64,000 nt of DNA from the NCBI RefSeq assembly GCF_016863495.1, contig NZ_BOOZ01000036.1:1-64000 (forward strand), in the 5' to 3' direction. Both the position numbers and the translations under genes were made by a program. Numbering within the stretch: the first letter of the stretch is position 1; every line of letters begins with the position of its first letter. This document shows positions 16,340 to 24,748 of the stretch, one piece after another. Below the pieces are notes generated by a model. The model made no database searches and was not told the DNA's origin. It saw nothing but the letters and a program-made list of their open reading frames with translations. Source of the stretch: Micromonospora andamanensis. Its GTDB lineage: Bacteria > Actinomycetota > Actinomycetes > Mycobacteriales > Micromonosporaceae.

Positions 16340-18949
16340 TCAGGACACGGTGCAGGCTGCGCCGTTGACCGTGACCAGGTTGGGGGCGGGGTTGGCGCCG
16401 CCGCCGGTGGTGGCGTTGAAGCCGAACATCACCGAGCCGCCCGGGTTGATCCGCGAGTTGTACGACTCGCTCTTCGCGGTCACCGTGGCGCCGGACTGCG
16501 TCACGGTGGCCATCCACGCGTCGCGCACCTTGGCGTCACCGGTGAAGGCGAACCGGGCGGTCCAGCCGTTCACCGCGGCGGTGCCGGTGTTGCGGATGTT
16601 CACCTGGGCGGTGAAGCCGGTACCGCCCTGCCACGAGCCGTAGTTGGTGTACGACACCGAGCAGGTGGGTGCCGGCACCGCGCCGGAATCGCCCTGGTCG
16701 GCCAGGAACGAGGAGAGCCAGGCCAGCGCCGAGTTCCAGTTGATGGCCACCTCGTTCGTGGAGTACGAGGCGATGTCGTCGACGAAGCAGAACATCGGCG
16801 CGCAGCCCTCGAGCAACTGCTCCACGAACGGGTCCTGGAGGGCGGCGTTCGGTCCGCCGGCGATCGAGCCGGCGGGCGGCTTCGGCATGCTCGGGTCGAG
16901 CTGGAAGCCGAAGATCCGGCTGTGCTGGTTCTCCGCCGCGTGCTCGCCCCACCCGGTGACGTACGAGATGTTCAGCGCGTTGCGGCCGAGGATGTAGTCC
17001 ATCGTCTGCACCGCGCCGTCGCGGTACTTCGCCGCTCCGGTCAGGTCGAACGCGGTGGCCAGCACGACGGCGTTGTTGATGATGGCGCCGTTGCCGCCCC
17101 AGAAGTAGCTGTTCGGGTCACCGGGCATGGGCAGCCCGTACGCCTGCCGGCCGATCTCGGCGAGGTACCTGTCGGCGGCGGCGGTGACCGAAGCGCGGAT
17201 CCGGGTCAGCTCGGCCGCCGGCAGCCCGCTCGGCACGGTCGCCAGGTCGAGGCGGCCCAGCGCCGCCACGCTCTGCCAGCCGAAGCCACGGGGGTCGAAG
17301 ACGTCACCGGTGTGGTGCGGCGAGGCGGTCAGGTCGGTCAGGTAGGTGCGTTCGCCGGTGGTCAGGTACAGCTCGGCGGCCGCCCAGTAGAACTCGTCGG
17401 TGACGTTCGTGTCGTCGTACGGGCCACCGCCGTTGCCTGTCGACGGGGCGTACCGGGCCGGGTTGGCCTTGGCCGCCGCGTAGGCGGTCTTCGCCGCCTT
17501 GCCGCAGCGCTGCGCGAACTCCTTGTCGTACGGAGCGAACAGTCGGGCGCACTGGGCGGCCGTGGCGGCGAGGTTCAACGTGGCGGCGGTGGACGGCGGG
17601 TGCAGCTCGCGCGGCTCCGGGTCGTCCTCGGGCTGCATCGGCAGGCCGGTCCAGTTCCGGTCGTGGATCTTGTGGTGGGCCATTCCGGCCAGCGGCTTGC
17701 CGGCCGGCACCTGCATGCGCAGCAGGAACTCCAGCTCCCAGCGGGCCTCGTCGAGGATGTCCGGCACCCCGTTGTCGCGCTCGGGCAGCCGCAGCGTGCC
17801 GTCAGCGAGGTCGGCGCCGAATCCGCCGGTGGCGGCGTTCTTGGTCCGCTCGAAGCTGTTCAGCAGCTGGTAGGTGGCGATGCCGCCGTTGACCACGTAC
17901 TTGCCGTGGTCACCCGCGTCGTACCAGCCGCCGCGCACGTCGAGTCGGTAGTCGCAGGTCCCGGCGACACAGGGCACGTCGGTGTCACCCTGGTTCGGCG
18001 CGACGCCCAGGTGTCCGGCGGGGCGTGCGTACTCCTCGCCGACCAGGTCACCGTCGATCTCGATGCCGCTGCGCTGGATGTAGAAGAACTGCAACGCGTC
18101 CGACCGCAACTGGTCGTAGAGCGTGCCGGAGATGTCGAACGGGTGGCTGACCTCGCCGTCGACGGCCAGCGTCAGCCCCTGCCCCGGCGTGCGGTACGAG
18201 GAGAAGTCCACCGAGTGCACGTTCTGTGCCGACGCCTCGTCGACCCCGCGGGGAGTGGTGGTGCCGCTGGCCAGCACGGCACCGGAGGCGGAGTGCAGCT
18301 GCCAGGGCAGCGCCTCGGTGGCCTCGGTGACCACCGTGGCGTTCTTCGGCCCGCCCGGCAGGTAGCCGACCTGGTTCACCCGGACCCGGGGGCCGGTGTC
18401 CGGCACGTACGGCTCGGGCGGGTTGCCGCCGCGCAGCGAGATGTTGTCCAGGCAGACGGTCCGCGCCTCGGCGCTACCGCCGATCTGGAAGATCAGCTGG
18501 GCGCGGCTGTCGTCGGTCGGGGCGACGAAGGTGCGCTCGACGCGCTGCTGGGTCGGAGTCGCGGCGGCGGTGACCGAGTAGTAGCCGGTGTAGGGCTCGC
18601 TGCCGAGTTGCAGCACGGCGGCCACCGGGCCACCGGGGGCGGAGGTGACGTCGAAGCCGAGGGTGTACTCGGCGCCGGCGATCAGCGGAAGCGCGTCGTG
18701 ACCGATGCCGGCGTCCCAGGGGTTGGCCAGGCCGGCGGACACAGTGGCGCAGAGCTGGCCGTCGACCACATCGAGGGAGTTGGTGCCGTAGGAGAACCAG
18801 GGCGACGATCCCTCGCTGAAGTCACCGTTGCGGATCTGTTCGGGGGCGTCTGCGGGTGGATCGGCGAAAGCGGTGCCGGCACTAACACCGACCAGCGCCA
18901 CGGCGGTCGCTGCGGCGAGCACCGCGAGGCGACGTCGGGATGGCGTCAC
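16340..18949 (-). CDS. Modular GH9 cellulase (CBM4/9, Ig-like, GH9, CBM2)
   Basis: A secreted 869-residue cellulase. Order: signal peptide (about 1-29, ending GTAFA), a CBM4/9-type carbohydrate-binding domain (about 35-175), the Ig-like domain of theme-E GH9 enzymes (RVNQVGYLPGGPKNA..., about 185-275), the GH9 catalytic barrel (about 283-755), and a CBM2 (about 770-869). GH9 motifs include RGGWYDAGDHGKYV (catalytic base Asp), AENQHSRIFGFQ, and STNEVAINWNSAL (catalytic acid Glu). It hydrolyses beta-1,4-glucan, probably processively for this domain order. A CebR-type operator lies at 19001-19018, upstream of the GTG start. Confidence 0.93.
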   Translation of the reverse strand: MTPSRRRLAVLAAATAVALVGVSAGTAFADPPADAPEQIRNGDFSEGSSPWFSYGTNSLDVVDGQLCATVSAGLANPWDAGIGHDALPLIAGAEYTLGFDVTSAPGGPVAAVLQLGSEPYTGYYSVTAAATPTQQRVERTFVAPTDDSRAQLIFQIGGSAEARTVCLDNISLRGGNPPEPYVPDTGPRVRVNQVGYLPGGPKNATVVTEATEALPWQLHSASGAVLASGTTTPRGVDEASAQNVHSVDFSSYRTPGQGLTLAVDGEVSHPFDISGTLYDQLRSDALQFFYIQRSGIEIDGDLVGEEYARPAGHLGVAPNQGDTDVPCVAGTCDYRLDVRGGWYDAGDHGKYVVNGGIATYQLLNSFERTKNAATGGFGADLADGTLRLPERDNGVPDILDEARWELEFLLRMQVPAGKPLAGMAHHKIHDRNWTGLPMQPEDDPEPRELHPPSTAATLNLAATAAQCARLFAPYDKEFAQRCGKAAKTAYAAAKANPARYAPSTGNGGGPYDDTNVTDEFYWAAAELYLTTGERTYLTDLTASPHHTGDVFDPRGFGWQSVAALGRLDLATVPSGLPAAELTRIRASVTAAADRYLAEIGRQAYGLPMPGDPNSYFWGGNGAIINNAVVLATAFDLTGAAKYRDGAVQTMDYILGRNALNISYVTGWGEHAAENQHSRIFGFQLDPSMPKPPAGSIAGGPNAALQDPFVEQLLEGCAPMFCFVDDIASYSTNEVAINWNSALAWLSSFLADQGDSGAVPAPTCSVSYTNYGSWQGGTGFTAQVNIRNTGTAAVNGWTARFAFTGDAKVRDAWMATVTQSGATVTAKSESYNSRINPGGSVMFGFNATTGGGANPAPNLVTVNGAACTVS

Positions 18950-19000
18950 GGGGGAGTCCTTCCGACGAGCGGGACGGAACTGGCGAAGTGGGGGTACGAA

Positions 19001-19018
19001 CCTGGGAGCGCTCCCAGG
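19001..19018. promoter_or_regulatory. CebR-type operator of the GH9 cellulase
   Basis: An 18-base perfect palindrome containing TGGGAGCGCTCCCA (19003-19016). This is the exact box bound by the LacI-family repressor CebR in Streptomyces, which releases in the presence of cellobiose. It is 52 bases upstream of the cellulase start. A near-identical box precedes the GH6 cellulase at 35152. The cebR gene itself is not in the window. Confidence 0.9.
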
Positions 19019-19169
19019 TATCGGGCATGTTTCCAGGGCTCGCAGGACATGTCAATCGATCGCATCCGATGAGAATTCATGTTCACCGTCAGTGAGATTC
19101 ACCGCGCCACGCCGGCTGGTCCTGATCTCCTAGAGACAACCGCGCCCTACTCCTGGCAGGCTGCGTGCC

Positions 19170-19898
19170 ATGACCCTGAAGCTGCGTTCCGCCGGGACGA
19201 GCGACCGTGGGCTGATCCGTAGCGGAAACCAGGACGCGTTGCACTCCGGCACCTGGCTGGTCGCCGTCGCCGACGGCATGGGCGGCATGGCCGCCGGGGA
19301 TCTGGCCAGCGCCATCGCCATCGGGGCGGTGGCGCCGCTGGACGTGGAGACGCCGGAGGACGTGCTGGTCGCCGCGCTGCAGAACGGCATCCGGCTGGCC
19401 ACCGAGCGGATCCGCCAGGCGGTCGCCGAGGATCCCCAGCGGCAGGGGATGGGCACCACGCTCACCGCACTGCTGTTCGCGCGTACCGGCAGCTGCCTGG
19501 CGCTGGCCCACGTCGGTGACTCCCGGGCCTACCTGTTCCGGGACGGGGTGCTCAAGCAGATCACCCGGGACGACACCTTCGTGCAGATGCTCGTCGACCA
19601 GGGGCTGATCACTCCCGACCAGGCCGGCAGCCATCCCCGCCGGGCCGTGGTGACTCAGGCGTTGCAGGGCGACGACGTCTCCCCGACGTACGCGACGATG
19701 GTGCCCCGGGCCGGCGACCGCTGGCTGCTGTGCAGCGACGGGTTGTCAAACGTCGTCCGCGCCGACACCCTGGCCGAGGTACTGGCCAGCCAGCCGGAGC
19801 GGGACGCCTGCGGGCGCAGACTCATCGATCTGGCGTTGCAGGCCGGGGGACCGGACAACATCACAGTCGTCATCGCCGACGTGGTCGACGAGCCGTGA
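19170..19898 (+). CDS. PP2C-family serine/threonine protein phosphatase
   Basis: A 242-residue metal-dependent phosphatase with a complete set of PP2C motifs: DRGLIRSGNQDA, VADGMGGMAAG, GMGTTLTALLF, AHVGDSRAYLFRDG, LLCSDGLSNVV and GGPDNITVVIADV, which supply the metal-binding Asp residues. It is a catalytic domain only, with no membrane segment, unlike the PstP type. It would oppose Hanks-type Ser/Thr kinases or act in a partner-switching cascade; no kinase is adjacent. Its 3' end nearly abuts the convergent hrpB gene (four bases). Confidence 0.9.
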   Translation: MTLKLRSAGTSDRGLIRSGNQDALHSGTWLVAVADGMGGMAAGDLASAIAIGAVAPLDVETPEDVLVAALQNGIRLATERIRQAVAEDPQRQGMGTTLTALLFARTGSCLALAHVGDSRAYLFRDGVLKQITRDDTFVQMLVDQGLITPDQAGSHPRRAVVTQALQGDDVSPTYATMVPRAGDRWLLCSDGLSNVVRADTLAEVLASQPERDACGRRLIDLALQAGGPDNITVVIADVVDEP

Positions 19899-19902
19899 GC
19901 AC

Positions 19903-22473
19903 TCAGGAGCGCCGCCCGGCCCGCCGGGTCGGCGCGGCAGTGGTGGGGTCCTCCGGCCAGGGGTGGCGCGGATAGCGTCCGCGCAGCTCGGCGCGGACCT
20001 GGCGGTAGCCGGAGCGCCAGAACGAGGCGAGGTCGGCGGTGACCGCCACCGGTCGTCCCGCCGGGGAGAGCAGGTGCAGCAGCACCGGCACCCGCCCACC
20101 ACCGACCCGGGGCGCCTCCGGCCAACCGAAGGTCTCCTGAAGCCGGACCGCGAGGACCGGCGCGGTCGGGTCGGCGTAGTCGACCCGGATCCGCGAACCG
20201 CTGGGCACCGTGATTCGCTCCGGCGCCAGTTCGTCCAGCCGTCCGGCCAGCGGCCAGGGCAGCAGCCGGCGTAGCGCACCGGCCACGTCGATCCGGGCCA
20301 GGTCGGCCCGGCGTCGGGCGTGTGCCAGCTCCGGCCCCAGCCAGTGCGGCGCGCCGGCCAGCAGCGCCTCGTCGGAGACGTCGGGCCAGTCGTCGCCGAG
20401 TGCGTACCGGCAGAACGCCAGCCGCTCCCGCAGCGCACTGGCGCCCGGCGTCCAGGTCAGCAGATCGAGGCCGGTGTCGCGCAGCCCGGTCAGCAGGGCG
20501 GCGGCCACCTCGTCCCGGTCGGGTCGAGCCAGTGGTCGGTCGGTCAGCCCGATGGCGCCCAACCGGAGCACCTCCCGGGCCACCACGTCCCCACCCGACC
20601 ACCCGATCTCCCGCTGAGTGCGGAGCAACGGGCCGGCCACCTCGCGGGCGGTCGCCTCGTCGATGACAGCGGCGAGCCGGATCCGGGCGGCCGGTGCGCC
20701 CGGAGCACGGTCGGCCACCGCGATGGCCAACCATTCGACGCCCACCAGCCCCGACCCGGGCGGCAGCTCCGCCGCGGTCCCGCCGCTCATCAGGTACGCC
20801 GAACCGCCCGCCCGGCGCGCCCGGGCCAGCCGTTCCGGGTACGCCAACCCGACCAGCAGCCCCGCGGCGAGGTCATCGGGCAACCATGCTTGCTGATCGC
20901 CGACCGGCCGATGCCCACGCCGTCCATTCCGCTCGTCTGGTTCGCCTGGCCCCTCGGGGCGCTGCGGTCGGTCGGGCAGGGCGGCGCGCAGCCGGCGTAC
21001 CTCCGCTCGCCAGCGGGCGGTGGCGCCCGGGTCGGTGCCGGCGCGCAACCGACGCCAGGCGGCAGCGAGATCGTCGCCGGCCCCGACAACCGTCGACTCG
21101 GCGAGCAACGCCATCACCTGCGCGGCGCGGTCGGCACCCACCCGGTCGGCCCCGTCGAGCAGGGCGCGGGCGAGCCGGGGATGCGCTCCGGCGGCGACGA
21201 CGGCCCGGCCCCGCTCGGTGATCCGCCCGTCCGCGTCGATCGCGCCGAGTGCGCTCAGGGTCTCGGACGCCACAGCCATCGCCGCCGCCGGAGGCGGATC
21301 GGGAAGCGCGAGCCCGGCTCCGCCGGGTGCGCCCCAGGCGGCGAGTTCCAGGGCGAAGCCGGTCAGGTCAGCGGTGGCGATTTCCGGTTCCGGCTGCGCG
21401 GGCAGCCGCTCGTGCACTCCCGGCGACCAGCAGCGGTACACCTGACCCGACGCCTCCCGACCGGCCCGGCCGGCTCGCTGCGTCGCCGCCGCGCGGGACA
21501 CCGGCACGGTGACCAGCGCGCCCAGCCCTCGAGCCAGGTCCAGCCGAGCGACCCGGGACAGGCCCGCGTCCACCACCGTCCGTACGCCCGGCACGGTCAG
21601 GCTGCTCTCCGCCACCGCCGTGGCCAGCACGACCCGCCGGCGTTCTCCCGCCCGCAGCGCGGCGTCCTGCTCAGCGCCGCTCTGGCGGCCGTGCAGGCGT
21701 AGCACGTCGACGCTGTCGCGCAGGTCTACCAGCCGGCCGGCGACGGCGGTGATCTCACCCACGCCGGGCAGGAAGACCAGCAGATCACCGTCCTGCTCGC
21801 GCAGCGCCCGCCGGACGGTGGCCGCGACGTGGTCGAGCAGTACCCGGTCCACCGGTCCCGCGCCGGGCGGTGGCACGGGCCGGGTCGGTGGTGCCCAGAT
21901 GCGAGTCACCGGATGCAGCGCCGACGACGCCCGAACCACGGGCGCCGGCGCCGGACCGCCGATCAGGGCGGCGAAACGGTCCGCCTCCGGCGTCGCCGAC
22001 ATGGCCAGCAGCCACAACTCGGGACGCAGCGCGGCCCGGGACTCCACACTGAAGGCGAGCGCCAGATCGGCGTCGAGCTGACGTTCATGGATCTCGTCGA
22101 GCAGCACCGCGTCGACGCCGGCCAACTCCGGGTCGTGGTGCAACCGGCGGACCAGCAGACCGGTGGTCACCACCTCCACCCGGGTACGGGGTCCGGCCCG
22201 CCGCTCACCCCGGACCGCGTAGCCGATCCGACCACCGACCGGCTCGCCGAGCAGGTCCGCCATCCGTCGGGCGGCCGCCCGGGCTGCCACCCGACGGGGC
22301 TGGGCGACGATCACCCGCCCGGCCACCGCCTCGGCCACGGCGAGCGGGGCGAGGGTGGTCTTACCGGTGCCCGGCGGGGCGACCAGGACCGCGCTGCCCG
22401 CCGAGCGCAGCGCCGCCACAAGCGTCGGCAGCACCGGCCGGACCGGCAGGTCAATTGCCACCTCGGAGAGCAC
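19903..22473 (-). CDS. hrpB: ATP-dependent helicase HrpB
   Basis: A DEAH-box superfamily 2 helicase of about 856 residues. Walker A is APPGTGKTT, the DEIH box is LLDEIHERQLDADL, motif III is AMSATPEADRF, and motif VI reads QRAGRAGREASG. The C-terminal half contains the HrpB-specific region (TGLDLLTWTPGASALRERLAF, WLGPELAHARR, RVGGGRVPVLLHLLSPAGRP). The role of HrpB in bacteria is poorly defined; RNA processing is suspected. I start at GTG 22473, since the open frame beyond it runs into the inverted-repeat region; its ribosome site is only one base away, so a slightly later start is possible. Confidence 0.9.
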   Translation of the reverse strand: MLSEVAIDLPVRPVLPTLVAALRSAGSAVLVAPPGTGKTTLAPLAVAEAVAGRVIVAQPRRVAARAAARRMADLLGEPVGGRIGYAVRGERRAGPRTRVEVVTTGLLVRRLHHDPELAGVDAVLLDEIHERQLDADLALAFSVESRAALRPELWLLAMSATPEADRFAALIGGPAPAPVVRASSALHPVTRIWAPPTRPVPPPGAGPVDRVLLDHVAATVRRALREQDGDLLVFLPGVGEITAVAGRLVDLRDSVDVLRLHGRQSGAEQDAALRAGERRRVVLATAVAESSLTVPGVRTVVDAGLSRVARLDLARGLGALVTVPVSRAAATQRAGRAGREASGQVYRCWSPGVHERLPAQPEPEIATADLTGFALELAAWGAPGGAGLALPDPPPAAAMAVASETLSALGAIDADGRITERGRAVVAAGAHPRLARALLDGADRVGADRAAQVMALLAESTVVGAGDDLAAAWRRLRAGTDPGATARWRAEVRRLRAALPDRPQRPEGPGEPDERNGRRGHRPVGDQQAWLPDDLAAGLLVGLAYPERLARARRAGGSAYLMSGGTAAELPPGSGLVGVEWLAIAVADRAPGAPAARIRLAAVIDEATAREVAGPLLRTQREIGWSGGDVVAREVLRLGAIGLTDRPLARPDRDEVAAALLTGLRDTGLDLLTWTPGASALRERLAFCRYALGDDWPDVSDEALLAGAPHWLGPELAHARRRADLARIDVAGALRRLLPWPLAGRLDELAPERITVPSGSRIRVDYADPTAPVLAVRLQETFGWPEAPRVGGGRVPVLLHLLSPAGRPVAVTADLASFWRSGYRQVRAELRGRYPRHPWPEDPTTAAPTRRAGRRS

Positions 22474-22811
22474 GCCTCCAGTCTCGCACCGCGCCTGCTC
22501 CGCCCCGTGCCCCTGTCCCTGTGCGCTGCCGCCAGGTGCGCTCGGCCGTCGTTGGCCCAGGTACGCCGTCACATCTCGTAGCCGCGCGGGGGTCCAACCA
22601 TGAACTCCCTCGCCACCTTTGCTCTGCTTCAACCCACGCAACGGTTACGTTCCGCGACAGTCGGTCTGCCGATGCGTCGGGCAGACGTCAGTACCTCAGC
22701 AGCTCAGAGGGGGAGTGCGTGGGTTGAAGCAGAGCAAAGCGCGGAGGGAGGGAACGAGGGTGGGAGGTATCGTGGTCGCGGACAGTAACCTGCCGTGGGT
22801 GGATCTGTAGG
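22474..22811. other. Gene-free stretch with inverted repeat
   Basis: About 340 bases between hrpB and the DUF397 gene with no credible reading frame. It contains the 24-base inverted repeat described at 22617-22739. A smaller hairpin GTCTGCC/GGCAGAC (22664-22670 and 22680-22686) sits inside its spacer. The segment after the repeat (22740-22790) is purine-rich and otherwise featureless. Confidence 0.7.
22617..22739. repeat. 24-bp perfect inverted repeat with 75-bp spacer
   Basis: Arms 22617-22640 and 22716-22739 are exact inverted copies; one arm reads GTGGGTTGAAGCAGAGCAAA in its middle. The 75-base spacer has its own small hairpin and no coding potential. The total size (123 bases) and perfect ends suit a MITE-like element or a very long terminator structure. 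No flanking target duplication was evident to me. Confidence 0.8.
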
Positions 22812-23057
22812 TCACAGATGGTGACGGGTCTGAGGGGAGCTCTGGAGGTCGTGCCGGGAGAACCGGTCGCGACTGTGGACGCTGGCGACGAAGCTGCGCC
22901 AGGTCGACGGGGGGAAGGTCAGCACGGGGCCGCGACGGTCCTTGCTGTCCCGTACCGCGACTCCACAGTCGACGGTGGCCACCTCGACGCAGTTGCCATT
23001 GCCCACACTGCGCGTGCTGGTGCGCCACTCCGCCCGGGACAGGTCGAGCGCGGTCAT
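22812..23057 (-). CDS. DUF397 domain protein
   Basis: An 81-residue member of the abundant actinomycete DUF397 family. It shows the diagnostic pattern AEWRTSTRSVGNGNCVEVA, VAVRDSKDRRGPVLTFPPSTWRSFV. The C-terminal 25 residues (after about residue 56) are longer and more basic than in typical members. DUF397 proteins are encoded next to XRE/DUF5753 regulators, as here, and are thought to modulate them (WhiJ/BldB-type modules of development and antibiotic control). It lies 43 bases downstream of its regulator on the same strand. Confidence 0.85.
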   Translation of the reverse strand: MTALDLSRAEWRTSTRSVGNGNCVEVATVDCGVAVRDSKDRRGPVLTFPPSTWRSFVASVHSRDRFSRHDLQSSPQTRHHL

Positions 23058-23100
23058 CGCGATCCCTTCGTCGATACCGACAGTGACCGCGATGCAGCGG

Positions 23101-23943
23101 TCACGTAAAGTAGCGAGAAGCTTCCTTCAGGCGGATCAGGGACGCCGCTGGATCGAGTGCCAGACTGCACAGCCTCTCGTGCACAAGGCTATACGAGCGC
23201 ACTTGCGCGGCCTCCTCCAGTGCCAGGCCGGTGGAGAGATTTTCCAGGTAGACGACGGCCGCGTCGGCCGCGTCGGCGAAGGTGAGGAGCACGTACGGCG
23301 AGTTCATCGCCGGATGCCCGCCGACGTTGAAGGGAAGTACCTGGATAGTGACGTTCGGTAGTTGAGCGATGGTCTCCAGGTGGGCCGTCTGCCCCGCCAT
23401 GACGCTGCGGTCGCTGACAGGGCGTAGTAATACCGCCTCGTTCAGCACGACCGACAGCTCCACCGGATCGTCGCCGCGCAGCACATCCTGCCGGCGTAGC
23501 CGGGCAGCCACCTTGCGGTCCAGATCGTCCTCGCCGGCGGTGAGCCGGTACACCTCACGGGCGTACGCCTCGGTCTGCAACAGACCTGGCACCGCCTCGG
23601 CTTCGTACGTGCGCAGGGTGGCGGCCTCGGCCTCCAGTCCGACGTAGAACTCGAACCAGTCCGGGAGCACGTCGCTGTAGTGCTGCCACCAGCCACGTTG
23701 CTGGGCGCCCCGGGCGATCTCGATGAGCGCCTCGGCGTCGTTCCCAGTGACCTGGTACAGCGCGAGCGCGGCTCGGACATCGCGGGGCTTGATGCCGATC
23801 TGCGCGTTCTCGATGCGCGACAGGTTGCTCTTGGACATGTCCAGCTGCCGGGCGGCGACATCCAGGGTCATCCCGGCACGTTCCCGCAACTGGCGTAGTT
23901 CGCGGGCGATACGGCGGCGTCGGACGGTGGGGCTCGCGGTCAC
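23101..23943 (-). CDS. XRE-family regulator with DUF5753 domain
   Basis: A 280-residue transcriptional regulator. The N-terminal helix-turn-helix (about 8-70) reads LRQLRERAGMTLDVAARQLDMSKSNLSRIENAQ. The remainder is the DUF5753 domain typical of WhiJ-like actinomycete proteins (EAEAVPGLLQTEAYAR, LPNVTIQVLPFNVGGHPAMNSPYVLLTF, AVVYLENLSTGLALE). It pairs with the downstream DUF397 gene. Upstream, GCAACTGC (23992-23999) and GCAGTTGC (24019-24026) form an inverted repeat in the divergent region, a candidate site for autoregulation. GTG start at 23943. Confidence 0.88.
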   Translation of the reverse strand: MTASPTVRRRRIARELRQLRERAGMTLDVAARQLDMSKSNLSRIENAQIGIKPRDVRAALALYQVTGNDAEALIEIARGAQQRGWWQHYSDVLPDWFEFYVGLEAEAATLRTYEAEAVPGLLQTEAYAREVYRLTAGEDDLDRKVAARLRRQDVLRGDDPVELSVVLNEAVLLRPVSDRSVMAGQTAHLETIAQLPNVTIQVLPFNVGGHPAMNSPYVLLTFADAADAAVVYLENLSTGLALEEAAQVRSYSLVHERLCSLALDPAASLIRLKEASRYFT

Positions 23944-24084
23944 CCTCCGAGTCTGTCACGGGAAAAGGCGCAGGTCGCACCACCACGGAGTGCAACTGCC
24001 GAAAACGGGAGTTGCGTTGCAGTTGCGCTCGGTGCATCCTTTCCCGGTTAGCGATCACTGTGGACGGCCGGCTCGGGAGGACGT

Positions 24085-24711
24085 GTGCTCACCGCCGACG
24101 AGTTCTTTCTGATCGCGCACAACGACACCCGGGGCAAGGCGAAGCTGCACCCGGCGGCGACCAGCCTCGGGCTGGCCGGGGGACTCCTCGGCGAGCTGAT
24201 CCTCTATGGACACATCACGGTCACCGCCGGCCAGGTCGGCGTGATCGACCGTCGACCTCCGGCTGACGCGTTGGCGCACACCGTGTTGGACCAGTTGGTC
24301 GGCGAGGCACAGCACCAGTCGGTACGGACCTGGCTCAGCTTCCTCGCCCAGACCTCGGTGACCTCGGTCGGGGAACGGCTGTCCCGGGCCGGCGTGCTGC
24401 GGCGGCAGGAGAGCCGGCGGCTGCTCCGGACCAGCGTCACCTACCAGCCGATCGACCTCAACGTGGTGGCCTGGCCGGCCACCCGGCTGCGGGCGCTGCT
24501 GGAGCGGGCCGAGCCGCCGAGCGTGCCCGACGGGACGCTGCTCGGGCTGGTCGCCGCCGCCGGGCTGACCCGAGAGGTGCTGTGGAGCGCTGGTCCGCGC
24601 GCACACCACCGACTCAATCTGATCATCCCGGCTCTGCCGGCCCCGCTGAAGGAACTCGTGGCGCACACCGAGGCCGCCGTCGGTGCGGCGGTGCTGCGCG
24701 GCGCCCCCTGA
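24085..24711 (+). CDS. GPP34 (GOLPH3-like) family protein
   Basis: A 208-residue protein of the GPP34 family, named for eukaryotic Golgi phosphoprotein 3, which binds phosphatidylinositol-4-phosphate. Family features are the N-terminal LTADEFFLIAHNDTRGKAKLHP, GLAGGLLGELILYGHITV and the helical C-terminal half with LLGLVAAAGL. Actinomycetes have many copies with unknown function, possibly membrane- or development-linked. The GTG start has GGGAGGA upstream. It may share a transcript with the permease 37 bases downstream. Confidence 0.87.
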   Translation: MLTADEFFLIAHNDTRGKAKLHPAATSLGLAGGLLGELILYGHITVTAGQVGVIDRRPPADALAHTVLDQLVGEAQHQSVRTWLSFLAQTSVTSVGERLSRAGVLRRQESRRLLRTSVTYQPIDLNVVAWPATRLRALLERAEPPSVPDGTLLGLVAAAGLTREVLWSAGPRAHHRLNLIIPALPAPLKELVAHTEAAVGAAVLRGAP

Positions 24712-24748
24712 CCCGGTACACCCCCTTCCCCTCAGACCGGAGCAGTAC

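Noticed and set aside
16292..19072. Very long plus-strand open frame (926 codons)
   Set aside because: It is antisense to the well-supported GH9 cellulase; its translation is low-complexity Val/Gly/Arg/Ala and matches no fold. High GC content makes such shadow frames common.
22690..22739. tRNA-like string (AGCTCAG followed by a T-arm-like stretch)
   Set aside because: It resembles a D-arm box by chance, but there is no acceptor stem, anticodon arm or GTTC T-loop in correct spacing.
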